From the NCBI GenBank assembly GCA_035041965.1, contig JAPYMA010000211.1:42673-106672 (forward strand): DNA of 64,000 nt, written 5' to 3'. The position numbers were made by a program, and so were the translations under genes. Below the pieces are notes generated by a model. The model worked only from the letters and a program-made list of their open reading frames with translations. It made no database searches and was not told the origin of the DNA. The first letter of the stretch is position 1; each line of letters opens with the position of its first letter. The stretch comes from Anisakis pegreffii. Lineage: Eukaryota > Nematoda > Chromadorea > Rhabditida > Anisakidae. Positions 49,401 through 60,588 of the stretch are shown one piece after another.

Positions 49401-52376
49401 TCAATGGAACAAGGTCATGGGAAAGCAAGCAGATTGCTCTTCACGATGCCCTCTCAGATTGTATTCGAATTTCTGGGAATCGTATTGCTCAGAAAACCAC
49501 TTAGATGAATTTTAAATCATTCATTCCAGTGCAGAAAGTTTCACAGTCTATTAGTGATTACTGTACAATCAGTGCAAATGCATGATCAGCAGATGATCTG
49601 CAGAAGTACCGAAGATCTGTTGTTCAATCGAATAGTCAAGGTTGAGTCCTATGAGCTATGAGCCAACCGTTACTTGGTTCTCTTAACAACTGAATTCCTT
49701 CCTTAATGCTTCTGGATGAACGAATCTGCTCCAATTCGCTGAATAAATTTCTTCGATGTTTTTATCTAACAACGAGACAATTGCATTTATTCATGCATGG
49801 CCCAAATGCAGGCAAAATGTTGTGAAAACGAACAGTTCGTTTCATTGCTTGGACCAGAGAAGAAGTTAGCTCTTGAATATCGCTCGTAATATGAGAAGGC
49901 TAGGAGGTGTTATTCGAATGATGAGAAAATGAAATGACTGCAAGGTGCTTTTTCTCGACTCATTGGTTCATGTTATGTCCTCAATAATGGTATTTTTCTG
50001 GATTGTCCTTCTAATGATGCTTCACTTCAGTCAGTCATTTCATCGCAATAGAGAATTTGTTTGAAAGCGCTATTCAAGGACATTTGAAAGTTTTCAGTTA
50101 CGTTCTATTCGAATCTTATGCACTTCACTGGCTTCTCATTCAATCGTCCAAGTTGTCGCGACTAGCGCGAAAAGCTAGCATAGAATGATGATAGTACTAA
50201 AAGAGATAGTACTTGAATCAAATAAGAAACTTCGAGCAATGGGCCGATAGTGTACTGGTGTAACGCTGGGCTTTGAGGATCCGATCTGTTCAGAGGGCGT
50301 GAGTTCAATTTTGCGTCGGTCCAAAATCCTTGACAAAAAGTTTGATCTCAAAGAGATAAACACACAAAAATATCTCATCGTCAATTCAAGAGATATTCAA
50401 AAAAAGGGCTTAGTTTCGACACAGGTGAATCAAAATTCTGCATGAATGAAATCTTTGAATCCTCTCATGATGGCATTGGCAAATTGTGATGCGACGAATC
50501 GTGACTTTCAAAAGATTTTAAGCTTTCGAAGGCAATCAACAGGAATGCAAAGCAGCTAGCATTCAAAATTGCACGTTTTTGATGAGAATGATTTCATCAT
50601 TGCGAAAAAGACTCTTCAGTCATTACTGAGGTATTCATAATTACAATTTTCCGATGACTGAGAGCAGCGGAACTGACGTGATTTCGCACAAAATGCTTTT
50701 GTCACTCACGCAAATGTCAATCCAAGAAGAACAAAGCAAAAACAAATGTTTATAGCCATCAATCGTGGAGAACAATGCTTGAATTGAAAAATAATAGGCT
50801 GCAAACGATGAACAATTTTCATTTCCTTAGCAGACGTTCGGGTTTTTTATAACTGTCGCTCAACAATGTTCCACACATCCAATGAACAATGGCGACTGAA
50901 CAGTGCCAGCGTAAAAAACATCAGATCTATTCGTATAACAATTGCAATTGCATTTCTTACTAAGATGCTTTCTTGAAGAAAAAAACAAATGAGAAAGGCT
51001 ATTTGATTAGGATAATGGGATAGAAATAACCTTACAGAAAGAATAATAATCCAAACAATAAAAATGAATGACGTTACATTCAAGAGCATCTTTTACAATT
51101 CTGCAATATTGGTAACGACAAAAGGAATGAGACACAAGCATAAAGAGATTTGACCATCAGAAAAGCTGAAAATAATAAAACGAACAGTAGAAACAATGCG
51201 ACCAAGTTTTTTGCATTGAGCATGTTAAAATTCTCTTGGAGTTACACTTCCACAGCTACTTCAGATGAATTTCGCTTGTGTTTTTTCACTCCTTTCACAG
51301 CTTTTTCCCTTTTGCTCGCCGCATCTGAAAGCACTTTAATACGCAATTTCTAGTCACTCAATACAGTTGCTGAATCAAGGAGATTTACTGTGTTTTCAAT
51401 CAGCTTATATGATGGTATGTATATATCACTATGATAAAAATATTTATAATTATGTGCAGTGAAACTGTGGATTTGTGATGAGAAATTTCCATGATGGTCT
51501 AAGATCGATTCTAACTGAACAACAAGAAGTGCTTCTTTGAGAAGAACTGTAAACAGTGGAAGTGAATCCTATAACGGAAGTTCCTTTACCTTATTAGACC
51601 ATAGCGAAACGGACCTGATGACGAGCATATTGAGCTGTTTGCAGAGGAGCTTCCACCAACAACAAAATGGGGAGCCCTGAAGGACTGTTGCTGTGAGGTG
51701 TTGGAACTTGTTTGCTCTTGTTCATCACGGGCTCGATTCAGTCCACCTAAACAATCTTATTTCATAACGATCACATTTGCTGCAGAAAATGCAAAACTTG
51801 GCGAATTTTTGCAGAGTCTTCACTATTGCAGAGAACAGATAGATCATTTGGGATTTTTGCAGCATTTTTAGTAATCAGTTTACATTTCATCACCGTCATC
51901 ATTACCACTATATTCAACTTCACAAATTTGCGTCAGACACGATTATTGGATTACGGACTGACGAACATCCAGACATGTAATTATAAGCAAATGTGTTTTT
52001 TTTTTCTAGATTTCTCAACAACCAGTAGTTATACGGTTCTTTCTTTAGGCAAAGATAGTCGATAGAAATTCTTGCATGATTGAATTTTTGGTCATATTTA
52101 TTATGATCTGAATGAGTCCAGAGCACGAAACTGGCTCTGAGCGACGAATAAGCGCTCCGATTACAGAAATTTTGTGATTCGGAATTGCTGACATCGAAGA
52201 GAGCATCGCAAGTACAAATTCATGTGAAGAACTTTAGCAATTATCAATTAAGCGAAATTTTTTAGGACATCAAATTCTTGTGGGCTGATAAATCAATGTG
52301 CCGACCACACTTTTAGCAATACGTTCCTGTGCAAACCATTAATAAAACTGCAGAGATCATATAGCCATGGACCGTT
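46422..52376. other. Gene-poor region of about 6 kb
   Basis: This lies between the receptor gene and the convergent minus-strand gene. Open frames are short. A minus-strand frame at 48902-49231 has a hydrophobic start but no recognisable family. The only structured item seen is the tRNA-like sequence at 50241-50322. A short word GGTGCTCTTCGCATAC occurs at about 46616 and again at about 47189. Confidence 0.55.
50241..50322 (+). tRNA. tRNA-Ser(UGA)-like sequence, probably pseudogene or SINE head
   Basis: The 82-nt stretch has a 7-bp acceptor stem (GGGCCGA with TCGGTCC, one G-U), a box A-like TAGTGTACTGG, and a D stem GTGT/ACGC. The anticodon loop TTTGAGG reads UGA, and a long variable arm TCTG..CAGA is typical of tRNA-Ser. 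The T arm contains GTTCAATT but forms five pairs only with an 8-nt loop, and the anticodon stem has one mismatch. There is no T-run close downstream to end Pol III transcription. A decayed tRNA gene or a tRNA-derived SINE is more likely than a working tRNA. Confidence 0.42.
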
Positions 52377-52382
52377 TTTATT
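52377..52382 (-). promoter_or_regulatory. Polyadenylation signal of the coiled-coil gene
   Basis: TTTATT on the plus strand reads AATAAA on the minus strand. It starts 28 nt after the stop codon at 52410-52412, a short but normal nematode 3' UTR. Confidence 0.65.
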
Positions 52383-52409
52383 TTCGTCGATATCATAAGA
52401 AAAATGTTC

Positions 52410-55400
52410 TCAACAGTCATAAGAAAAATCCTGGGGAAACAGCTCAAAGATTGGCGGTTCACCTTCATTTGAGCTCTTCAATGCGCTTCCTGAATCATTC
52501 GACTGAACACTTGCTGGGAATCGTTCATTTGATAACGGTTTCTGATTAGAATGAATATGCCATCGCCGATGCTCTTGTTCCGTTTGGGAAGTTTGCGATG
52601 GATGAGTGGCAACAGAATTCTGCAGATGAGGTGACGATTGATTGGATGAATGCGATGAGATCGTTGTTAAGTAACTCTCGCTTGACGAATCTAACGACTC
52701 GGCCGACTTAAAATGATCACTTTCATCACCTGATCGACCCGATTGCTCGCTGCTCTCATCCGAATATTCTGTAAACAAAATCGAAAACCTAGATTATTTC
52801 ATTGCGATGAAATGGCACGAATATCAGTTTAGAGGAAGATGCTCTGAATTAAGCGGATACAGAAACATTGAGTGGTCTTGCTCAAATGGACAGGATGGTA
52901 ATTCAGGTGCTGAATATCCGAGGTTAGCTTACCAGGATTTTGTGGCTCTTCGAATACATCATCTTCTTCACGCTCTGATCGCGACGATATTGTTGAAGAG
53001 GTCAGGTTTGATGTCTGCAAACGCAAAACCATTCGTCAAAATCATCCTATCATAATTTCGTAGATGAGGAAAATGCTCAAATGAAGTGAACTTCCCTTGT
53101 CGACTTCTAAATCTGATCGTCAGTTCTTATTGCTGAAAATAATTGGCTGTGCAACGATCTGTACCCGTTCAATCTGCCTGCAGACATTTAGCCTAACGCC
53201 AGTTTGCCTAAAGACACATTGCCTAACGGACAGTTTGCCTATGAGGCGAAATATCCATTAAAAACCGTAAGTTAGGCAAACTGTCGTTCGGTTAAATGTC
53301 TTCAGGCAGATTGACCGATCACGTAACGATCTAAATACGCGCTGAGAATCAGTCAGAAGATACGATTTTCGATGCGAAATGAATGAAGAAGATTCATTGA
53401 GCTAGCAACAAAATTTCTCACAATTCTATTGAAATCATTCGTATTGGCTCGACGTTGTTGACTCGTTTCTGATATGCTTGAATTCGAGCGCGAGTTGCTC
53501 GAATTCGTAACGCTGGTTGGTAATGTGAATTGTTGATATGGGTCACTGTCCAATGAGGACGATGAGGAAATTACACTTCGAACTGCAGATTGTAGCAGTC
53601 CATCTACGATTGGACGGTACTCATTGGTTGTGGTGAGAGTTGGAGATGGCTGAGGAATTGATAAAAGATCAGATCTGGAGATCTTTTGCAGTGATGACGA
53701 TTTCGAGCGATTTGCATTATTGCCATCGTTCACATAAGACGGCTGAAAAGCATTCTATGCATTGACAATTGATTAGCAGAGTTCAGGTAGTCAATTCCGT
53801 TTATTCACAGTTTCTCTAGTACAGGCCTCGTAAAACTCCGATTGGTTGTTTACAGACGGATAATCGATCACCTAATCGAGAAATTTTTGTCGCCTTTATT
53901 TAGCATGATTGATTTGATCTGATTTTACTAATAGATCATTTGTTTTAAATTATGGTCATGGATTACGTGAGACGCTCACTCCATCTAATGAGATGTTTTA
54001 AGCATATAGTATGTTTTTGGTGAGATGTTTTTTCTTCGTACATGTAGCTGCTGTCATAAGTTCATTAACATTTCAATTTCTCATTCTGTCAGAGATATTC
54101 AGGTGATGCAATTATTGAGACAAATGCATAGAGAAGGCACCTGATCAAAGAATGAACCCTGTGAAGCAGTTCGACGTTTAGTGATCGGGATACCATCATT
54201 GCTATCGTATGATTCCAGTTGTTTGGCTGCGTTGCTTTTGCGATGATCCGACGAAGTTGAAGATGAGAATATTGGTGACAATGATGGGGATGTATGTGAC
54301 TGAGATTCCACTTCATACACTCCTGTTGACGCCGAGCTCGATGAATCTTTAGAACTTGATAGCTTGCTTGATGCTACTGGATGTTGCATCTGGAGAGGGA
54401 GCGTGAGAGATAATGTTTGTGCGAAGAGGTGAAGATACAGCCATCATATTTTGGCTATTTTTTTCAGCGATATTTGCTTTCGTAATTAGACACATAAATC
54501 CGTGCTGTTCTCAAATTGCGTTGATTGAGTCATTGTGATGAAATCAAAAAAAAAAAGTTAGAAATTTCAATGAAGAGAGAGAATTTGACCGTTGCTCCTG
54601 TATCAGATGCATTCGATTGCAAAAGTGTCGAGCTGCGCAAATCCATTCCAGAGCCCTCGTCGCTTTCTTCACTCGATGACAAGCTATTCTTGGTGCTCTC
54701 ATTTCCCGACATGACTTCGTTTTCATCTTCTTCTGACTCTGATCTTCTTGAAACCTGAATCGACAAATCCATGTTCGGCCGTTATGAAATTTTTGGGAGG
54801 TTTTCGCTATAAGCTATAAGCTATTGGATATGAGAAATGTAATGCAGCATCAATTTGGGCAGCACTTCTTGAACTTTTCAGCTCTGCTCTTGCGACGGTT
54901 CAGCACAACCTTAGCCTATAAAATTGCTTTTTCACTCGGTTTTTGAGTTTCAAACTATTTTCTTTCTGTAGAATTCAAAAACAAGTCAGAATCATTGCCT
55001 ACTGATTCGTATTCCTCGATCGTGTTAGATCGAAGATATTTACAATTTTCAACTAAAACTCTCATATTTTAAACATAGATGCCAATAGCAATCGATAAGG
55101 GGACCAGTTTTAACTTCAGGCAAAAAATGAATGAAACATCCTTTGCAAGTTTTGTCGTGATCTCTGGTTTGAGTCAGTTTATTCAAAGGTTCTTCGACGA
55201 TCTGATAACGAACTCGATTGCGGTGATCTCGAATTGGTCTTCTTTTCAGTCGCCCTCCAAGAATTTGTTCGACTATCGGTGAATACGAGCCGGTTGCCGT
55301 TGATCCGGAAGCCCAGACAATTGACGATGACTTTGTTCTCTCCAGTCGATCAGCAGCACTTCCACTAAGCACTGGCTCTACGGTCGATTTACCGGACGAA

Positions 55401-58400
55401 GTTAGCTGAAACTAAAATTTCAGGAGATTACTTATGAAAGTACACCAAAAAACTGGCTTATTCAGCCAAGATTTCATTGATCATCTAAATTTATAGTGAA
55501 GATTCACCATAATATCATGAAATGTGGATTATGTATATGATTGGCAAGGTAGTAACGTTATGATTTCGAAATTGCAGGAATAAACTAGAACCTTAGATTA
55601 TCAAAGGATCTTTGAATGTGGATGATCCTTATGATTCTAAATTGATTCTTTGACGTACTCACTAATTATTCGATTGACATCAACATTAAGATATCAATTA
55701 TAAAGAGATTACGGTTCGTGGACCACCGGAGCTGACCGATCTTAATAAGTGTGGTCTAAACCGGTTGGAGCTGGCTTCACGGATTGATTCGTAGCGACTG
55801 TATGATGAATCGGAACTTGGCGTGGGCGTTGATTCATACTCTTCATGGTCACTCTCGTGACGATTACATTCACGTGTTTTTGATGGCGATCTGGATTCCG
55901 TTTGGGTTGTACCTTTCTGCAACGAACCGAAACAAATTGCACATCGATATTCATGATTTGATCTGATAAGTAAGAAATGATCACAGTAATCAAAATCAAA
56001 ACTCATCTTAACCGGAAAATTTGCCGTTACGTTAAAATTAAGTCATTTTTTCTGAAACACCTCGAGACGTGAAAAATCTGAGAGTGACGTTCATCAACTC
56101 GAGAATCGGGCCAGAATCCTCATCGATCACCAGAAAAAGAACCTTATCAATGAGAATCGCTCCGTCAAGCAAAGACTCAGCGCTAATTCGCCGTACGGAA
56201 GTAGAGCTGCCACTCCGACTCAACGGTTCCCGTCTTTCGCTCATATCGCTTTCTGATTCGTTAGAGCTGTGCAAACTAAAACTCGGCATGTCGGTGCCAC
56301 GATCCACTTGGAGTACCTTAAAATGTAACCAATCACAATGCAATACTGATTGTGAGGCAAGACAACGAGCGAAGAGCTTTATCTAAGATATTTTTATCAC
56401 TGAGATTTCTGAGAATAATTTCATTGCAAGGCTAGTCTACCTGAATATCAAAATACTTGAGTATTTTGATATTCTTTTGATATTTGATAGCGTTTTTAGA
56501 TACCATAAAGCGCATTCGATATCCACAAGAAGCATTGACTATTTGCATGTGATGATTCGCATTCAAAAACAGTGCTAATTACCCAAAAAAATACACTTGA
56601 ATGCCAAAATGCATTATTTGGAGAGTTGAGATAACAACTTCATCAAAGAAATCTAAAACAATCATGGAGTGAACGAACTCTTTCCTTGTCATGCACGTGA
56701 TGGCATTCATTTGTTGACCCTATTCCCTTCACCATCAGACGTCGATCATCAGAATCGGGCTGATCTGTCCTTATGACAACCATCGGCGTTGTTGACGTGG
56801 CTCTATTGGACTCCTCCGAAAATGTTGACGCCGTTGAGAAATCGTTCGTAGAGGAACCTTGCATGGGTGATCTCAATGAAGGACCGTCTGACTTCCTTGA
56901 TCGATTTTCCGTTGTTGGCTCTGTTGAAGATTCCAGGAGAACGACAGGCGTTTTCTGATCCGATTTCAGAGCGTTAGAGCGGTCTTCAGCCAGCCATCTT
57001 ACCTGCGACGAATGAACATTCCAGACCGCAGGTTGACATCGTGTATCTGTTGCAGTCGAAGCTTGGCATGTTCCTGTTCGTTTGTCGTCAGTTGAAGAAA
57101 GCTGCAAAGAAACAACAGTGAAAAGTCACAAACGTCACGGCACTGCAATCGGAGCAATGGGCGATAAGGGAACGGAATGCTGCCATTTTACAATTGCAAA
57201 AAGCAGATTCCTCGATCAGCTTAATCATCTCGGCATACTCACCATATCGCCTATCTCTGTATTATTGATGCCATCCTCGCCGTCAAAGCTTGAATCGGTA
57301 GACGGATTGGATCCACGTTCCCGAGTAACCTTGTTCATGAGCATTTGCTCGAGTTTGAAAATTTGCGATTGGAGACTGGAATACTCATTGATAACAACAA
57401 TAGATGACGACTTCCCAAGCTGCTCTTTATGAGAGTGATCGATTCATTCGGAAGCAATTGGAAACTGCCACTAAAAGTCGAACTTTGAAACGTCTTGATC
57501 GATCATTTCAATGAACGACTAACTCAGAAATCAAGTCGTTATATTGCCAAAATTCAGCATCATAAACATCCAAAACTTTTCCCATCATCGATATTTCTTG
57601 TTCAGCGAGTCGGATTTGTGTTCGTTTCGCCTCGTACGCATCCATCAGTGTGTACAGACGTTCCCGTATCTCGATGCGTGCTCTCAGAACTTTTTCCATC
57701 TCGATGGCGAATCTTTCTTCCTCAGCGGCTGCAGCCTAGAGTGATAAGTGAGCGATGTTAGGAAGAAATGAGAATAGTTCCACGGAATTTGAACATTTGA
57801 TTGCTGAAGCTGAAGTTTTAAGCAGAAGTTGAAGTTTCGAGTCGACAAACAAAAGGTTTATGGGATGACCGGTATTCATAAAGACTAATTTTTTATTGCA
57901 AATAATCATTGGAATGCCAGATTTTTTGAACAATCGATGAAGAAATACATCATATTACAGATCGGAAAAATATCCGATTTGGAATGAAATTTCTCGAGAA
58001 GCTTCTCAAATGGACCTTTGTCGCTATTTGTTCCATTGTAACTGATCGCCTCAGGATATCCCACAGTTCACGACTTACGAACGACATCTCATCCAGAACA
58101 ATACTCCAGTTGACAGCATCGAAATTCTTAAGAAGCACATCGCTTACGCTACAGTCTCTCGACGCAAAACATTTATCAAAAACCACACGAAATCTTAATT
58201 GATCTCTTAATTGATCTTTCATTGTTGAGGTAAAGTCGATCATAGCCAGAAATTTGAAGGAATATCCGCTGATTATTGCAATCGTATGAATTAACTTTAC
58301 ATCCCCCTACAATGGAAGGAAAAGACTAATTTATTCACTTTAAGATTTATAGTACCTTCAGAATGTGCATTAAACACTCGGGTAAAGAGATTTGAGGAAA

Positions 58401-59883
58401 TGACAGGAATGGAATGCGAACCTGCTGAGAGACAAACACCGAAACAGCTTTAAGTTTTTCTAAATACGATACTTTCTTCGAATTCAACTCTGCGTTATGT
58501 GCTTCGTACTGTTGACGTTGCACGTTCTGCTGCTCAATTCTGAATATTTGTTATGAAATCACCGAACAAACAATGCATGCGACCAACTTACGAATTGATT
58601 GCGCTCTGCCTGATCCACTAAACAGCTGATAAATAGGGATCACGCAAATGAATATTATGTTTATTGTGTAAAATCTCCTCTATTTATGTGTAATGGAAAT
58701 AGGACAGTGCACGATGTAGGGTGAGATCGCAATTTGCAAGGCACGAGTGCTTCCAAAGTAAAAAGTGCACTATTTGGAGGAACAGTGGGATTCATATGGG
58801 AGATTTTCTGATATGGGAAAATTTCTGCATATTTTAGCAGTTCCGGTATCAAGGAACCAGATATTTCGACGTTTCAGCACTGCCCTATTAAACGGATATG
58901 TATGTGCATATATCACCAGTGAATACTTCCACTCAGCTGTGTGCATTCAGAAATCATCAGAGAATGGCCGATGAAACGAAGAATCAATCGTTTGCATACT
59001 TTTTATTGTACTGAGCGATATTCGTTTTCAATTGCAGATTCTCCGCACGAATTCTCTCAACCTCTTCGACTGTATTGTTCAACTTTTGTTTCAGATACTC
59101 TATAACACCCGAGAGACGCTTCTCGGCAACAATAATTTCCTCGCTTTTTGCTCTCACATCTGCAGTTCAGATACGCAATGTTGGTGTAATTTCTTTGAGT
59201 GGGTTGTCACCCGTATTGTTTCATTTATTGTGTCAATTCTGTTCAACTGTTTCATATTTATTTGAATTTCGTGACTGTTTCTCTTTCTCTTGAATGTCGG
59301 CTTCATTTGTAAGCACAGTCCTTACAAGGGAACTGCGAATTCCACTTAAAAATCTCGTTTCGAATCCGGGAACCTTCAGGTGGAAGACATTATGGTTTAG
59401 AGGCGAATTCACAAGCAGAATTACCGTACTTTCCGCACTATAGGGCGCACAAGATTATAAGGCGCACTGTCAATGAAGTGTCCATTTTCGAACTTATTTC
59501 TTTTATGAAGCGCGCTGGACTATAAGGCGCATTTAAGGAAACAAAACAGGTCAATTAACCAGAATTAATCCATATAGAAGGCGCTCTAATTTATAAAGCG
59601 CACTGTCGTTTTTTGGAAAGATTAAAGGCTTTTAAATGCGTCTTATAGTCCGAAAAGACGGCAATTCGATCAAATATATTCAGCGGATATAAAATTTGAA
59701 TACATTCACATGAAACATATCCAATCAAACCGTTTGGTTCAAACCATTCAACTTACTATCCGGTTTATCGCCCGCAATCGCCGTTGAGTGATCATCCATG
59801 GCACGGTTCACAACCGCTACCGATGGACACATTTGTTGAAAGTAGTTCCGAGAAAACCTTTTGCGGTCAAGTGAAACACTCAT
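52410..59883 (-). CDS. Coiled-coil and Ser-rich protein of unknown family, 985 aa
   Basis: Exons in coding order: 59757-59883, 59000-59159, 58592-58609, 58422-58539, 57524-57735, 57243-57375, 56733-57101, 56143-56316, 55737-55916, 55115-55405, 54590-54754, 54141-54389, 53422-53742, 52933-53014, 52410-52768 (TGA). All junctions are GT-AG and all phases agree. Residues 1-43 are a short head starting MSVSLDRKRF. Residues about 44-240 are a charged heptad-like coiled coil (EEIIVAEKRL, EKVLRARIEIRERL, QSQIFKLEQMLMNK). The rest, about 740 residues, is low-complexity, rich in Ser with Glu/Asp and Thr, with one basic patch near residue 560 (GRLKRRPIRDHRNRVR). The tail ends EPPIFELFPQDFSYDC. No catalytic domain, signal peptide or membrane segment is seen. 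It may be a scaffold or cytoskeleton-associated, phosphorylated protein. A 48-nt in-frame stretch (56955-57002) could be an optional intron. Exon 8 (acceptor TTTTAAG) and exon 9 (donor GTCAGC) boundaries are least certain. Confidence 0.8.
53169..53314. mobile_element. Foldback MITE built of TTTGCCTAACG subrepeats, copy 2
   Basis: A 146-bp element with perfect 12-bp ends (TCAATCTGCCTG and CAGGCAGATTGA) sits in the intron between exons 13 and 14 of the coiled-coil gene (53015-53421). Its interior matches the reverse complement of 34555-34723, including CACATTGCCTAACGGACAG and CCATTAAAAA. Both copies are preceded by similar bases (GTACCC...TCAATCTG), suggesting the element begins a little earlier. 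Confidence 0.82.
56443..56474. other. Perfect 15-bp hairpin in an intron
   Basis: GAATATCAAAATACT and its exact reverse complement surround a TG loop, in the intron between exons 7 and 8 of the coiled-coil gene (56317-56732). A partial third copy (TTTTGATATT) follows directly. Confidence 0.75.
58592..58609 (-). other. 18-nt microexon of the coiled-coil gene
   Basis: The reading frame of the preceding exon ends in phase 2 and that of the next begins in phase 2. The only segment between that has both a GT donor (GTAAGT) and an AG acceptor (GGATCAG) and keeps the frame is these 18 nt, encoding about six coiled-coil residues. A longer version using the TTTAG acceptor eight bases upstream would break the frame. 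Confidence 0.6.
59423..59662. mobile_element. MITE with CTATAAGGCGCAC repeats
   Basis: A 240-bp element lies in intron 1 of the coiled-coil gene. It begins ACCGTACTTTCCGCACTATA and ends TATAGTCCGAAAAGACGGC, imperfect inverted ends. AATT on both sides (59419-59422 and 59663-59666) is a candidate target duplication. Inside, the motif ACTATAAGGCGCA recurs in both orientations. MITEs with this motif are, as I recall, widespread in animal genomes. It is non-coding, and I leave the superfamily open. Confidence 0.7.
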
Positions 59884-60425
59884 GTCAATTCAAATATTCA
59901 AAATAATTTCCGCTGTTTACATGACAATGCAAAATTTCGAGTCGATTAGCGCATTTCCGATCAATTCATATTAGGTAATTGTTTGTCCAATGTCAGCTCC
60001 ACCGCTGTGTTGCGAGAAAACTTCTTATAAAGCTCGCTTCCGAAGCAAAACAATTGTCGTTTTGTGAAGAACTGTACTGCACTTGTAAACAGTTTTATAC
60101 ATTCCACAATTTTCATCTCTTAAATATCACCACCACAGCTTAGCTGAATTTCAGCTGAAATGAATGTGCAAGCCAGTTCCATATGTCTCAATCCCCAGAG
60201 CACGAAACCGAAATTGGGAGCAAGCTCAATTGTGCACCATGCTGATATCATACCTTCAACATAACTCGCGTACTCTATCCCTTCAGTCCCCCACATACAT
60301 AATCATTTAAGTCATTCCATTATACATTCATCGAAGCATACAGCCCCCTTTATGTTCACATAACCTTCAGTACAGTTCGTGAGCCATCGTGTGGTACAAA
60401 ACAAAATCGTTTGTTTCAAAAATCG

Positions 60426-60431
60426 TTTATT
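60426..60431 (-). promoter_or_regulatory. Polyadenylation signal of the Cys-rich gene
   Basis: TTTATT on plus reads AATAAA on minus. It lies 158 bp downstream of the stop codon at 60589-60591. Confidence 0.55.
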
Positions 60432-60588
60432 GTTTTGGAGAACAGATAGGATCCATACACAACCAATCGATCAAAATTCATAACATTCGCCACAATCAAT
60501 GAATCAAACAGCCACAAATAAAACTGCATCAAAAACTCAACGGAATAAAACTCGACGGTGTGTTGGACGGAACGATTGGGCGATCGTC

